From Streptomyces sp. NBC_00353 (GTDB lineage: Bacteria > Actinomycetota > Actinomycetes > Streptomycetales > Streptomycetaceae), in assembly GCF_036108815.1 (NCBI RefSeq), contig NZ_CP107985.1, positions 2,542,001-2,606,000 of the forward strand: 64,000 nt of DNA. The letters run 5' to 3'. Below, in pieces: positions 44,021 through 53,199 of the stretch. How positions within the stretch are numbered: position 1 is the stretch's first letter; every line of letters begins with the position of its first letter. The position numbers and the translations under genes were made by a program. Below the pieces are notes generated by a model that worked only from the letters and a program-made list of their open reading frames with translations, was not told where the DNA came from and ran no database searches.

Positions 44021-44599
44021 TCAGGTGCGGACCAGTGGCGTGTCGACCAGGTGCTCGGCGACGAACCACGCCTGCAGTTCGCCGGTCCTGATCACCTGGG
44101 AGACGAGCAGGTCGTTGGTGCCGTCGTCCCCTAGTTCAACGGTCCGGGCGGCCGCGTCGTGAGCTTCGACGAGTATGGTCTCGTGAGCCTCAAGCAGCCG
44201 TGAGAGCATCGCCGGCACCTCCTCCACACCGTCCGGAGGTCGGGGAATCGACGTGATCTCGGCGACGTGCCGGGGGTCTCCCACCGCGACGCCGCCCAGT
44301 GACTGGACGCGTTCGGCGATGGTGTCGACAAGTTCGAGCTGTTCTCCCGCGTGCTTGTCCAGGACCAGGTGCAGTTGGTAGAAGGTCGCACCGCGCATCA
44401 GCCAGTGATGCTTCTTGTAGAGGCCATAGAGGATCTGCGTATCTGCCAGAACCTTGTTCAGGCGCTGACAGGAGTACATCCGGGCCTCGTAGGACAGGCC
44501 CACCGGGAATTGCTTGACGGTGCCGAACTCCTGGATCACCTCACCCTTCTGGTGCAGCCACGGCTGACTGCCGCTCGCGGACGGGGAAGTGGTGGTCAT
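44021..44599 (-). CDS. dps: Dps-family DNA-binding ferritin-like protein
   Basis: A 192-residue Dps. The ferroxidase segment is intact: YKKHHWLMRGATFYQLHLVL (His65-Trp66, His77) and DKHAGEQLELVDTIAERV (Asp81, Glu86, Asp92, Glu96 by count). A helical tail from ARTVELGDDGTNDLLVSQVI completes the four-helix bundle. Dps dodecamers store iron and protect DNA under oxidative and starvation stress. ATG 44599 has AGGAGG upstream. A decayed duplicate lies at 32814. Confidence 0.93.
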   Translation of the reverse strand: MTTTSPSASGSQPWLHQKGEVIQEFGTVKQFPVGLSYEARMYSCQRLNKVLADTQILYGLYKKHHWLMRGATFYQLHLVLDKHAGEQLELVDTIAERVQSLGGVAVGDPRHVAEITSIPRPPDGVEEVPAMLSRLLEAHETILVEAHDAAARTVELGDDGTNDLLVSQVIRTGELQAWFVAEHLVDTPLVRT

Positions 44600-44639
44600 A
44601 ATCGGCCTCCTGGGGCGCGGTGCTGTGTATACCCGGGTG

Positions 44640-44674
44640 ACGCTAGGTGTCCTGTCGAGAGACAGCTTGTCTGG
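44640..44674 (-). promoter_or_regulatory. dps promoter region: CTAGCGT box and TGTC palindromes
   Basis: Reading the minus strand, CCAGACAAGCTGTCT is followed by CTGTCTCTCGACAG (inverted repeat CTGTC-N4-GACAG) and then CCTAGCGTC, a -10-like box at 44640-44646. The same CCTAGCGTC occurs upstream of the decayed dps copy (about 32769). AGACAGCTTGTCTG on the plus strand matches the palindrome upstream of the LLM monooxygenase gene. Confidence 0.4.
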
Positions 44675-44915
44675 CAGCGCATGCCGTGATGCCCCGCAGC
44701 GCACTGTCCCCAGCGCACGCGTCAGTCCTTCGCTCTGGGGAAAGCCCTCGTGCGCAGGCGGGCACGGGCGGTCGACCTGCCGCCCCAACCTCGGCGGGAC
44801 ATCGGGCGGAGAGAGATGAGTTCGAATGAGCAGGCGGACGTGGTGGCTCGGTTCGGACAGCCCTCGTCACTGATGGCACTGACTGCGACGTCGATCAAGG
44901 AGACTGCCCGGGCCC

Positions 44916-45725
44916 GTGGGGTCGATCCCGGACCGTCTGGCTGGATATTTGATGGCGGGTGCGGCGTCCCTGATCGCGATCACCATGCTGTGGCCGGCGC
45001 CCGTGCGCGGGCCGCTGCGGCTCGCGACGCGCGGTCCTGCTCCTTGCTCGCGGAGCGGCTGCGCGCGGAGGTCGACTGCGTGCGTGGTGACTTCGCCGTC
45101 GACCGCCGGGTGGTCCTCTGCGCTGTGCCATCAAGTACGGGATGCCCCGGTCCGACAGGCGCGTGCCGACCACCCCCACGCCGGAGGACGAGCGGCGTAA
45201 CGCCGCGGCGGCGGCCCGGCGGCTCGACGACGCCTTCCGTTGTTTCCTCGCCGAACGGGGCACCAAGTACATTGCGTTGGCGGAGGCGACGGCGCTGATG
45301 AAAACGGTCGCCGTGCTGCGACTGACCGCGGACGCCGTCGTCGACCTCTGGGAACAGGACGACGACGCGTCCGACGGGCGACCACACCACGGCGCGTGCC
45401 GATATCGTCCGGTCCGGGCTGCAGGTCTGCAAGTGGTACCAGGAGGCGGCGCGCGCACTGTCCGGATACGGCAAGGTGCCCGAGCGGCCGGCCCGAGATG
45501 AGACGGCGGACGAGCGACTGATCAACGCAATACGCCGGGACCTCTCCGACGGCGGCGGGCAGGGCACCAGCACGGCGATCAGGATGATCTGGACCGCCGA
45601 CCACATCGATGTGGCCCAGCAGCTCCAGACGTCGGTGGTGGGGCCGGCACGGGCGGCCGCCGCACTGCAGAAATGGTCGCGCACCGCGTCGTCGCGCGGC
45701 GGCAGCCGCCGCACACCACAGGTGC
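44916..45725 (+). pseudogene. FUSC-like membrane protein, C-terminal half, frameshifted
   Basis: DRLAGYLMAGAASLIAITML WPAP-type sequence begins in one frame. CSLLAERLRAEVDCVRGDFA, RRLDDAFRCFLAERGTKYIA and TAVLRLTADAV-type sequence follow in others, then ADIVRSGLQVCKWYQEAARA and NAIRRDLSDGGGQGTSTAIR with VAQQLQTSVVGPARAA. The order matches the cytoplasmic part of FUSC/aromatic-acid exporter-like proteins. At least three frameshifts are needed, and the membrane N-terminus is missing. Confidence 0.6.
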
Positions 45726-45957
45726 CTAACGCGCCCTCGGTCCGAACGAAGGGCGCCCGGCCCGGCGGCCGGTCGGCGGCCAGCCGATGGTCCGTACACA
45801 GACAGGGCGCGGACAAACCAGAGGCTGAGCGCCGACGGACAACAAGGCGCTGCCGCACGCCCATAGCGTTCCCGTCGTGACTGTCTTCGCCCGGCCTGGA
45901 CATCGTCTGTCGCCGGTCCGGCCGGAGCAGAACCTCCGTATGCATGAGGGGACACAC

Positions 45958-46085
45958 ATGTCCGAAGTGGTCAATGTGCTGGTCGCTCACGTGCTTGAGC
46001 CTGAGGCCCGGGCGTTCGCCGATGCGACGGCTGATCCGCCGTACCGGTTCGAACTCGCCCCGGCTGAAGGCCACAAGGCCGCCCG
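45958..46085 (+). pseudogene. N-terminal remnant of an HSL-family esterase
   Basis: ATG 45958 starts MSEVVNVLVAHVLEPEARAF ADATADPPYRFELAPAEGHK-like sequence, which aligns with the start of the esterase at 36328-37299 (EPAAAAFAEATANPPYLFDL APAEGRK). Homology ends at about 46085, without the catalytic region. Confidence 0.75.
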
Positions 46086-46160
46086 GCGGGCATTGTCCCA
46101 CCGGCCCGAACGACCCCGCCGCCCCCACGGCCCCACGGCCCAACGATCTGAGGAACCGCA

Positions 46161-46835
46161 GTGTCTCCACACCATTTTCCGGTCCGGCGGTTCTCCCGTT
46201 CGGAGACGGCTCGTGCCGAGGCCTTCAGCGACGGCATCTTCGCGATCGCGGTCACCATCCTGGTGCTCGGCCTGGCCGCCCCCGCGCACCGGCCCGGCCG
46301 GCTCGCGCACGCTCTTGTGTCGCAATGGCCCGCCTACGTTGGCTACTTCGCGTCCTTCAGCTATGTCGCCGTGATCTGGCTCAACCATCACCAGGCCTTC
46401 GTGCGGATCCGCAGCATGGACCGGGGCCTGCACGCGGCCAATTTCTTCGTGCTGTTCACCACGGCGGCGCTCGCCTTCCCCACAGGCGTGGTCGCCGATG
46501 CGCTGCGGTCCGACGTCTCCGGCACGGATGCGCGGGTGGCGGTCGTCCTGTACGCGTCTCTGGCTTCGGTGATGTGTCTGAGCTGGGTGGTCCTCTATCA
46601 CCACCTCGGGCGCCACCCCGAGCTTATGGACCCGGAAGTTGAGCCCACTTATGTGCCGCATGGCCGCCTCCGCTCCTGGGCCGGAGCGCTGGCTTACGCC
46701 GTCGCCGGAGTACTGGGCGGCCTGATCTCCCCGCTGATCGCACTGGGCGTCTTCATCGTTCTGCCTGCCTTCTACTTCGTTTCCAGCGAAGGGCTACCGA
46801 CAGGGCGGGGCCCCGCCGGCGATACGAGGGCGTGA
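46161..46835 (+). CDS. TMEM175-like potassium channel family protein (DUF1211)
   Basis: A 224-residue membrane protein with six hydrophobic segments. RAEAFSDGIFAIAVTILVLG is the RxxxFSDG signature of the TMEM175/DUF1211 family; VAVIWLNHHQAFVRIRSMDR and FFVLFTTAALAFPTGVVA follow as usual. Bacterial members form potassium-conducting channels as tetramers of this length. GTG 46161 lies 8 nt behind GAGGAA. It stands alone and is flanked by an esterase remnant and the convergent STAND gene. Confidence 0.9.
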   Translation: MSPHHFPVRRFSRSETARAEAFSDGIFAIAVTILVLGLAAPAHRPGRLAHALVSQWPAYVGYFASFSYVAVIWLNHHQAFVRIRSMDRGLHAANFFVLFTTAALAFPTGVVADALRSDVSGTDARVAVVLYASLASVMCLSWVVLYHHLGRHPELMDPEVEPTYVPHGRLRSWAGALAYAVAGVLGGLISPLIALGVFIVLPAFYFVSSEGLPTGRGPAGDTRA

Positions 46836-47015
46836 CGGTCGGCTCCTTGCCTTCAGGTGGAAGCACATCGCGCTGTACGCCGCAAGGCCTGCATGCGGCC
46901 GCCGCCTACGGGGCAATGTCGCCAGGCTGCGCCCTGCGTGGGGAGAATCAGATGGACGAGGGCCGAAGTGTCGCTTTCCTTCTTCCGGGCCGAACGTGCA
47001 ACTGCCGGTTGCCTG

Positions 47016-49364
47016 TCACTCAAAGCGGGTTGGCAGCAACGGCCGGCCGGCGGCAAGGGCGTCAAGGCTTGCGCGGGCTTCTTCCCACATGGCCGAGGGG
47101 AGGCGGCCTTCCAGCGTGAGCACGGTGCGGTACTCGCTGGCGGCCTCGGCGTCTTCACCGAGGTGCGCGAGGACGTGGGCCAGGTTGAGGTGGACTTTGC
47201 CTGCGTACAGGTCAAATCCGCGGGCGTCGAACTGCCCGTGGATGGAACGCAGCGCGTCGACCGCGTCCTGCCAGTGCCCTTGGTTGAGATAGACGGAAGA
47301 CACGCTGTAGATGGCGATCAAGGTGGTGGTGTCGCGTATGTTCGGCGGGATGCGGTCGCGGTTGCGCGGATCAGCGAGAGCGTCCATGACCTCCTGATAC
47401 GTTTTGACGGCTTCCTGCACGCGGTCGATCTTCGCCAGCAGGTCGATACTCGCGGTGGCCGCCCAGAGGTATCCGTTGATCTCGTCGGCCTGGGCGAACA
47501 ACTCGATGGCACGGAGAAGATTTTCGGCGGCGGGCGAGTCATCATCGACCAGGTTCTGCAGCCAGCCGATGTACATGTGCGCCCAGGCCTGCTGGACGAC
47601 GTCCCCGCAGCCCGTGGCGAGATCCAGCGCGCACGTGGCGGCGGTGGCCGCCTTGTCATGGCGGCCGCCTACCCAATAGGCCCATGCGAGGTAGTTGCGG
47701 TGGGTGGCTTCCAGTACGGCGTCGCCAAGTGCGGCTCCGGCCTGGGCAGCGCGTTCGTAGATCTCAACCCAGTGGCACCAGGACACCCAGAGGTCGGAGA
47801 ACCAGTGCATGGCTGCCGCGACCTCGGTGACTCGGGCGTGTTCGCCGCCCTCGGCGGCCGTGCGGAAGGCCGCCAGCCAGTTGTCGCTCTCCGCTTTGAG
47901 CCAGCGCAGTGCCTGCTCAGGGTCGTCGAGGGCGACCAGGCGGGTGGGGTCCGGCGGTGGTGCACCGTAGCCCGGCTCGTACCAGCGGCCGGCGACGACG
48001 GCGGTGTCGAGCAGCCAGGACCGCAGACGGGAAGAGGCGGCCGCGGACTGCTCCGTGTCGTCCTCCGCGCGGTGCCGGGCCCGCGCGTACAGGCGCAGCA
48101 GGTCGTGGAAGCGGTAGCGATCCTCGCTGTAGGTCATCAGCAGTCCCGCCTCCAGCAGTTCCTCCAGCAGGTCTTCGGCATCAGACAGCGACGCGCCCGC
48201 GAGGACGGCGGCCAGCGGCATGCTGAAATCGCCTCCCGGCGCCAGCGACAGCAGCCGGAACATCCGGGCGGCACCAGGACCAAGACGCGAGTAGGACAGC
48301 GAGAAGGCGGAGTTGACCCGCAGGTCACCGGAGCTGAGGGCATCCAGCCTGCGATCTTCGTCGGTGAGCCGGGTGGCTAGCTGTTGCAGGCTCCAGTTCG
48401 GGCGGGTTGCGGCCCAGTTCGCGGCCACGCGCAGGGCCAGAGGAAGGTGCCCGCACAACTCGGTCACCGAGCGTGCGGCTTCCGGCTCCGCGTCCACGCG
48501 TCCGTCGCTGACGACGGCACGCAGCAAGGAGGTGGACTCCTGCTCGGTAAGTGGACCGAGTTCCACGCGCTGCGCTCCCTCCAAACCGGCCAGGGCACGG
48601 CGACTGGTCACCACCACCAGCACACCCCCCTCACGCGGCAACAGGGGCCTGACCTGCGCCTCGCTACCGGCATTGTCCAAGACCAGCACTGCCCGGAGCC
48701 CGGCCATGCCCGCGTGGTAACGCGCCAGACGCTCCTCAGCACTCAGCTGCGCCACCTCAAGGTCACCCATGCCCCACGCGCCCACCAACCGCACCACCGC
48801 CTCATCGGCAGGGAGCGGTTGCTCCTCCAGGCCCCGCATGTCCAGGAGATACGCCCCGTCTGGAAAGGAGGGAGCGAACTCCTCGGCAAGCCGGACCGCC
48901 AGGGTCGTCTTGCCGCTCCCGGGCGCACCGAACACCACCGCTACCGGCGGTGCAGCGGCACGGCGTCCCTGTTCCTGAGGCTCTGTCTCCTCGGCGGCAC
49001 GCTGCGCCAGAGCACGCAGCACGGCCAGTTCCGCATGCCGTCCCACGAAGTCCCCGACACCTTTGGGCAGCGTGTAAGGAGAGGCTTTGGCGGCCAGGGA
49101 AGTCTTGGCGGCCGGGCGGGCCGCCCGGGCTGCGGCCAGCAGTCCATCGTGCGCCGCCTCGTCCAACCGCAGACCCTGCGCCAATGCGGTGACTGTTCCC
49201 CGATGCGGACGCAGGCTCCGCCCGCGCTCCATGTCACCTATCGCGCGCGCCGACACACCCGACGCCTCCGCCAACTCCTCCATCGTCAAACCACGGCTCT
49301 GCCGCAACTCCCGCAGCAACCGACCGAACGACGATCGGCCCGGGGCGCCCGCCACCTGATTCAC
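47016..49364 (-). CDS. XRE-HTH / NB-ARC / TPR regulator (STAND ATPase), copy 2
   Basis: A 782-residue paralog of copy 1, similar along its entire length. XRE domain RELRQSRGLTMEELAEASGV, Walker A VVFGAPGSGKTTLAVRLAEE (about 137-150), Walker B VLVLDNAG, sensor VVTSRRALAGL, winged helix RYRFHDLLRLYA, then TPR repeats such as NLLRAIELFAQADEINGYLW. GTG 49364 has GGAGAG 6 nt upstream. The DNA after its stop also matches the DNA after copy 1's stop for about 50 nt, so the duplication extended past the gene. No dedicated effector gene is adjacent. Confidence 0.88.
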   Translation of the reverse strand: MNQVAGAPGRSSFGRLLRELRQSRGLTMEELAEASGVSARAIGDMERGRSLRPHRGTVTALAQGLRLDEAAHDGLLAAARAARPAAKTSLAAKASPYTLPKGVGDFVGRHAELAVLRALAQRAAEETEPQEQGRRAAAPPVAVVFGAPGSGKTTLAVRLAEEFAPSFPDGAYLLDMRGLEEQPLPADEAVVRLVGAWGMGDLEVAQLSAEERLARYHAGMAGLRAVLVLDNAGSEAQVRPLLPREGGVLVVVTSRRALAGLEGAQRVELGPLTEQESTSLLRAVVSDGRVDAEPEAARSVTELCGHLPLALRVAANWAATRPNWSLQQLATRLTDEDRRLDALSSGDLRVNSAFSLSYSRLGPGAARMFRLLSLAPGGDFSMPLAAVLAGASLSDAEDLLEELLEAGLLMTYSEDRYRFHDLLRLYARARHRAEDDTEQSAAASSRLRSWLLDTAVVAGRWYEPGYGAPPPDPTRLVALDDPEQALRWLKAESDNWLAAFRTAAEGGEHARVTEVAAAMHWFSDLWVSWCHWVEIYERAAQAGAALGDAVLEATHRNYLAWAYWVGGRHDKAATAATCALDLATGCGDVVQQAWAHMYIGWLQNLVDDDSPAAENLLRAIELFAQADEINGYLWAATASIDLLAKIDRVQEAVKTYQEVMDALADPRNRDRIPPNIRDTTTLIAIYSVSSVYLNQGHWQDAVDALRSIHGQFDARGFDLYAGKVHLNLAHVLAHLGEDAEAASEYRTVLTLEGRLPSAMWEEARASLDALAAGRPLLPTRFE

Positions 49365-49663
49365 AGCCGCTCTCCAGAAACCGCGGTTCTACTGTCCCGG
49401 TTCCTGCCGGTGGTCGTCCCGGTCACCACCACTCCTCCGCCTCCCAAACCGCGCGGCCCCGGGCCCCACAGGTACTGGGAGGACCAGACATACCCATGAC
49501 GGCCGAAAGCCGACCCATCGGAAGCGTACGACCCTCCGCGCAGAAGACCGCAGGCGCTGTCGGTGATCCGGGTCACCGTTCTGTGGCGTGGTGTAGCGAC
49601 GCCCTGAAATTTCCCCGTGAGACTGGAGACTGGAACGTGAGGTTCCAGCGAAAGTAGTGCCAG

Positions 49664-49795
49664 GTGGGTAGTGAGTATGCGAAGCGGTATTCGGAGGAGT
49701 TCAAGCGGGACGCGGTTGAGTTGGCCTGTTCCTCCGACAAGACGATCACGGAGGTCGCGCGGGATCTCGCGGTGAGCTCGGAAGCCGAAACGGAT
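49664..49795 (+). pseudogene. IS3-family OrfA, N-terminal remnant
   Basis: GTGGGTAGTGAGTATGCG starts MGSEYAKRYSEEFKRDAVEL followed by ITEVARDLAVSSE, then homology ends abruptly. Both the coding part and the preceding GTAGTGCCAGGTGGGTAGTG match the OrfA remnant at 18858-19094, so these are two copies of one IS. Confidence 0.75.
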
Positions 49796-50346
49796 GGGTC
49801 CGCTGTCAAACGCCTCGATTGGGCGTGTAGGGTCTCGCCACTCGTGGCATAAGCCGTGCTCCTGACCAGCGAGTTCTTCGCTGTCTCACGGCGATGGCAC
49901 ACGGTTCAGTGTCACGAGCCGTGGCACATCCTCAGCACGCCTGCACGGACGGCGAGCGGCATAAGCCGCTGACCTGCGGGGTTTCAGTTCGATTCCGCGT
50001 TCGGTGCCAGGGGGGACACGCCGCGTGCCCTGGTCCACTCGGCCAACGACCTCAGGGAGGGCCGCCGCGCATCGTGCAGGGGTGTGCGCACACAACCGAT
50101 GTGTGACGGGAGTCGTTCGAGAGGCACAGCCGCTGTGCGCATCAGTTCTCGTCAGTGCCGCAATCTTGGCGTGAGGCGGTGTGGGCCGATGTCTCAAGGG
50201 GGCGGCGGCCACGGACGCGATCATGAGGTGAGGCCCCCGGGGCGGCGCGACGGGCCGGTCATGCCAGCGGCGGTCCTGCCGGAGCGAGTGTTCAGCGGGG
50301 TGTGAATATCCACTAATATGGTGCGCCGTACGGGTGGAGGAGTGTG
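49796..50346. other. Intergenic stretch without a recognised gene
   Basis: A 550-nt region in front of STAND copy 3. It includes the ribosome-binding site GGAGGAG (50336-50342) and a short AT-rich patch (GAATATCCACTAATATG, about 50304-50320) that could hold the copy 3 promoter. No coding sequence is supported. Confidence 0.35.
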
Positions 50347-52662
50347 GTGGAAGGCGGGAGCGGCACGCGGTTCGGGCGGACGTTGCGTGAGCTGCGGCAG
50401 GGCCGGGGCTTGACGCTTGAGGAGCTGGCCGAGGCGTCGGGTGTGTCGGGGCGCGCGATAGGTGATATGGAGCGGGGGCGTAGTCTGCGTCCGCATCGTA
50501 GGACGGTCACCGCGCTCGCGCAGGGTCTGCAGTTGGACGAAGCGGCGCATGCCGAACTGCTGACGGTTGCCCGTGGCGCGCGTCCGGGCAAGAGGTCTCC
50601 CGGTTCCGACGGGGCGTCGCCCGAACGCCAGGAGACAGGGCTGGAGGTCCCGGAAACTCTCGTCCGGCCCGCCCAGCTGCCCTCCGGTCTGGCGGTCTTC
50701 GCCGGCAGGCAGGCCGAACTCGGCCGTCTGCGAGACATCGCTGGCGAGGTGACGCCCGCAGCGTCCACGACTGTGCTGCTCAGTGGGATGGCGGGGGTGG
50801 GGAAGACCACGTTGGCGGTGCACTGGGCCCACACGGTGGCCGACCGGTTTCCGGACGGTCAGTTCTACGTGGACCTGCGCGGGTTCGATACTGCGAGGAC
50901 GGCCATGACCCCCGTCGAGGCGCTCAGCGGCCTGCTGGAGGCATGGGGACTGCCAGCGCACCGCATACCGACCGGCATGGACGCACTCGCGGGTCTGTTC
51001 CGCAGTCTGCTGGTCGGCCGCCGGGTCCTCGTGCTCCTGGAGAATGCGAGCGCCACCGAGCAGGTACGTCCGCTGATGCCCTCCTCACCCGGCTCCCTGG
51101 CCCTGGTCACCAGCCGCAACACCCTGCCTGGCCTGATCGCCACCGGGGCCCGCCCGCTGCGCCTGGAGCCGCCCTCCCGCACGGACGCCCACGCGGTGCT
51201 GGCCCTGCGGACAGGCACCGAGCGCCTGTCCGCCGAACCGGAGGCCGCCAACGACATCATCGAGCAGTGCGGACGTCTTCCCCTGGCTCTGGCTCTTGTG
51301 GCCGCCCGCGTCCAGAACAACTGGGATTTCGCTCTGTCGGCCGTCGCCGCCGAACTCCGCTCGTCCCAGGACAACCTGGACGCCTTCTCCGACGCCCGCA
51401 CCGCCTTCGCCTGTTCCTACCGGCTCCTGTCGCCCGAAAGTGCACGGGTCTTCCGGCTCCTGTCGCTGCACCCGGGGCCCGACATCGCGGTGCAGACAGC
51501 CGCCGCTCTCGCCTCCTGCACGATTCGGACAGCGCGCACGGCACTGGGTGAACTCGCCGACGCGAACCTTGTCATGGAACGCGTACCGGGCCGGTACGGG
51601 CTGCACGACCTGTTGCGCCTCTTCGCCACCGAACTCACCGAGATCCGCGACTCCCCAGCCGAACGCCGTGCCGCTCAGCACAGGATGTTCGACCACTATC
51701 TGCACAGCGCGTATGCCGCAGATCAAGTACTGAGCTCGAACGTGAATCCCCTGCGGCTCGCTCCGCCCCAGCCTGACGCACTTCCAGAAACGTTCACCAA
51801 CGACAGCGAGGCCCTGGCCTGGTTCACCGCGGAACGGGGCGCGCTGATGGCAGCCGTCACCGAGGCCATGCAGACGACGTTCCTCACCCACGCATGGCAA
51901 CTTCCCTGCTGCATGCATATGTTCCTCGATCGGCAGGGACACTGGCAGGACGTTGTGGCATCCCAACGCACTGGTGTGGATGCCGCACGGCAGGACGGAG
52001 ACCTGCTCGGAGAAATCACCACCCTCCGTAAACTGGCTCGCGCGCTCACTGAACTCAACCAGCACGAGGCGTCCAGCAGCCACCTCAAGCGTGCTTTCGA
52101 GGTAGCTGCGGAACTCGGCGATCCCGCGGAACAGGCTCACACACATTCGAACATGAACTGGTTCCTGCACCAACAGGGGAGATACGGTGAAGCACTGGAC
52201 CACGCTTCTGAAGCGCTGCGCCTTTTCCGCAGCATCGACCTTCGTTCCTTCGAGGCTATGCAACTGAACGCCATTGGCATGCTGCACACCGAACTCGGAA
52301 ATTACGAGGAGGCCGCCGCGCGTTCCAAAGAGTCCATTTGCCTGACGCGAGAGGACGGCGACTCGTTTCACGAGGCCTGCGCCTGGGACACTCTCGCCAG
52401 CGCACACTACGGGCTGGGCGAATTCGAGGAAGCGATCTGCTGCGCCCGCCGGGTTCTTGACATGTTGCCGAAGGGAGGTGATGTGTACACCGAGGCAGTC
52501 GTCCAGGAACGGCTCGGTGACGCATACGCCGCCGTCGGCGACCAGAACGCAGCCCACACCTCGTGGCATCGCGCGGCCGACCTGTTCGGGCAAGTCGAAC
52601 GGCCGGAAGAGGGACAGGTGAGAGCCAAGTTGGAGGCGTCCACCACTCCTCCTGAAAGATAG
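50347..52662 (+). CDS. XRE-HTH / NB-ARC / TPR regulator (STAND ATPase), copy 3 with altered Walker B
   Basis: About 771 residues. The HTH (RELRQGRGLTLEELAEASGV) is close to copies 1 and 2, but the rest is more distant and resembles the AfsR/SARP-associated NB-ARC type. Walker A is LLSGMAGVGKTTLAVHWAHT (about 143-155). The Walker B position reads VLVLLENAS, with Leu-Glu in place of the usual Leu-Asp. GRYGLHDLLRLFATELTE is the winged helix, and TPRs such as GRYGEALDHASEALRLFRSI end the protein. GTG 50347 is chosen over 50344 for spacing to GGAGGAG. Confidence 0.88.
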   Translation: MEGGSGTRFGRTLRELRQGRGLTLEELAEASGVSGRAIGDMERGRSLRPHRRTVTALAQGLQLDEAAHAELLTVARGARPGKRSPGSDGASPERQETGLEVPETLVRPAQLPSGLAVFAGRQAELGRLRDIAGEVTPAASTTVLLSGMAGVGKTTLAVHWAHTVADRFPDGQFYVDLRGFDTARTAMTPVEALSGLLEAWGLPAHRIPTGMDALAGLFRSLLVGRRVLVLLENASATEQVRPLMPSSPGSLALVTSRNTLPGLIATGARPLRLEPPSRTDAHAVLALRTGTERLSAEPEAANDIIEQCGRLPLALALVAARVQNNWDFALSAVAAELRSSQDNLDAFSDARTAFACSYRLLSPESARVFRLLSLHPGPDIAVQTAAALASCTIRTARTALGELADANLVMERVPGRYGLHDLLRLFATELTEIRDSPAERRAAQHRMFDHYLHSAYAADQVLSSNVNPLRLAPPQPDALPETFTNDSEALAWFTAERGALMAAVTEAMQTTFLTHAWQLPCCMHMFLDRQGHWQDVVASQRTGVDAARQDGDLLGEITTLRKLARALTELNQHEASSSHLKRAFEVAAELGDPAEQAHTHSNMNWFLHQQGRYGEALDHASEALRLFRSIDLRSFEAMQLNAIGMLHTELGNYEEAAARSKESICLTREDGDSFHEACAWDTLASAHYGLGEFEEAICCARRVLDMLPKGGDVYTEAVVQERLGDAYAAVGDQNAAHTSWHRAADLFGQVERPEEGQVRAKLEASTTPPER

Positions 52663-52696
52663 TGCGTCAGCTCCTCGGGAACGATCGTGCAGGGCC

Positions 52697-52815
52697 GTGC
52701 TGCGTGGCCTGCCATTGGATGGGCGTAGCGGACCGATATGTGGTGCGCGCGGGCAATCGACTCCGGCGACAGACCGGGATCCTTCAGATCCTTCTCGTGT
52801 CCAGCCATTGCATGA
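52697..52815 (-). pseudogene. AraC-like HTH fragment
   Basis: The minus strand reads KDLKDPGLSPESIARAHHIS VRYAH, the first recognition helices of an AraC-type DNA-binding domain (DPxLSPxxIAxxHHISxRYLH). It then degenerates into sequence overlapping the end of STAND copy 3. It follows a pirin fragment, so the two may have met by deletion. Confidence 0.55.
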
Positions 52816-52819
52816 CCTC

Positions 52820-53000
52820 GGGGGTCACCGGGACGGTGATGTCGGCGAACTCGTCGCTCGAAGTCGGCGTCGATGGCGAGCGTGGTCGTCGAGCGCGGCT
52901 CAAGGATGAGTTCGGCACCGAGCAGGGGCGTGAAGGTCCGCACCGGAGAGGTGTCACCTGCCAACGCCCTCAGGAACACTCTGACTTCGGCTCCGTCCAC
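52820..53000 (-). pseudogene. Pirin-like C-terminal fragment
   Basis: VDGAEVRVFLRALAGDTSPV and TFTPLLGAELILEPRSTTTL with AIDADFE resemble the second cupin domain of pirin-family proteins (AGxxSPVxTxTPL). The iron-binding first cupin is absent, and no start codon or promoter is present. Confidence 0.5.
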
Positions 53001-53199
53001 CCGGACTGGGCTGAGCGACCAGGATGTTGGGGTCGTTGTTGGTGAAGTAGGCGCCACTGGCGATGTAGGTCGTGTTGCCTCGTACGGCGACGGAAGTCGG
53101 GTTCTCCAGTCCGTCGGCGCCGGTCAGTACTACGGTGTGGCCTCCGCTCGGCCCGGCCAGGGCCACCTCGTTGTCCGAGTTGATCCAAAGCGGCGTCAT
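53001..53199 (-). pseudogene. NHL/SMP-30-like protein, C-terminal fragment
   Basis: LWINSDNEVALAGPSGGHTV, VLTGADGLENPTSVAVRGNT and YIASGAYFTNNDPNILVAQ resemble the closing blades of an NHL/SMP-30 beta-propeller (superoxide dismutase-annotated group). Only about 65 residues remain, directly after the SALP gene stop. Confidence 0.5.

Noticed and set aside
43334..44134. A 266-residue open frame on the plus strand between hydrolase and dps
   Set aside because: No motifs, irregular codon use, and its 3' part overlaps the dps gene on the other strand.
49361..49576. A 71-codon open frame whose stop overlaps the STAND copy 2 start (GTGA)
   Set aside because: The overlap is suggestive of a coupled upstream peptide, but the sequence is Gly-rich, matches nothing and no ribosome-binding site is clear.
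49990..50020. CAGTTCGATTCCGCG resembles a tRNA T-loop
   Set aside because: The flanking bases do not form a 5-bp T stem, and no anticodon arm or acceptor stem is present.
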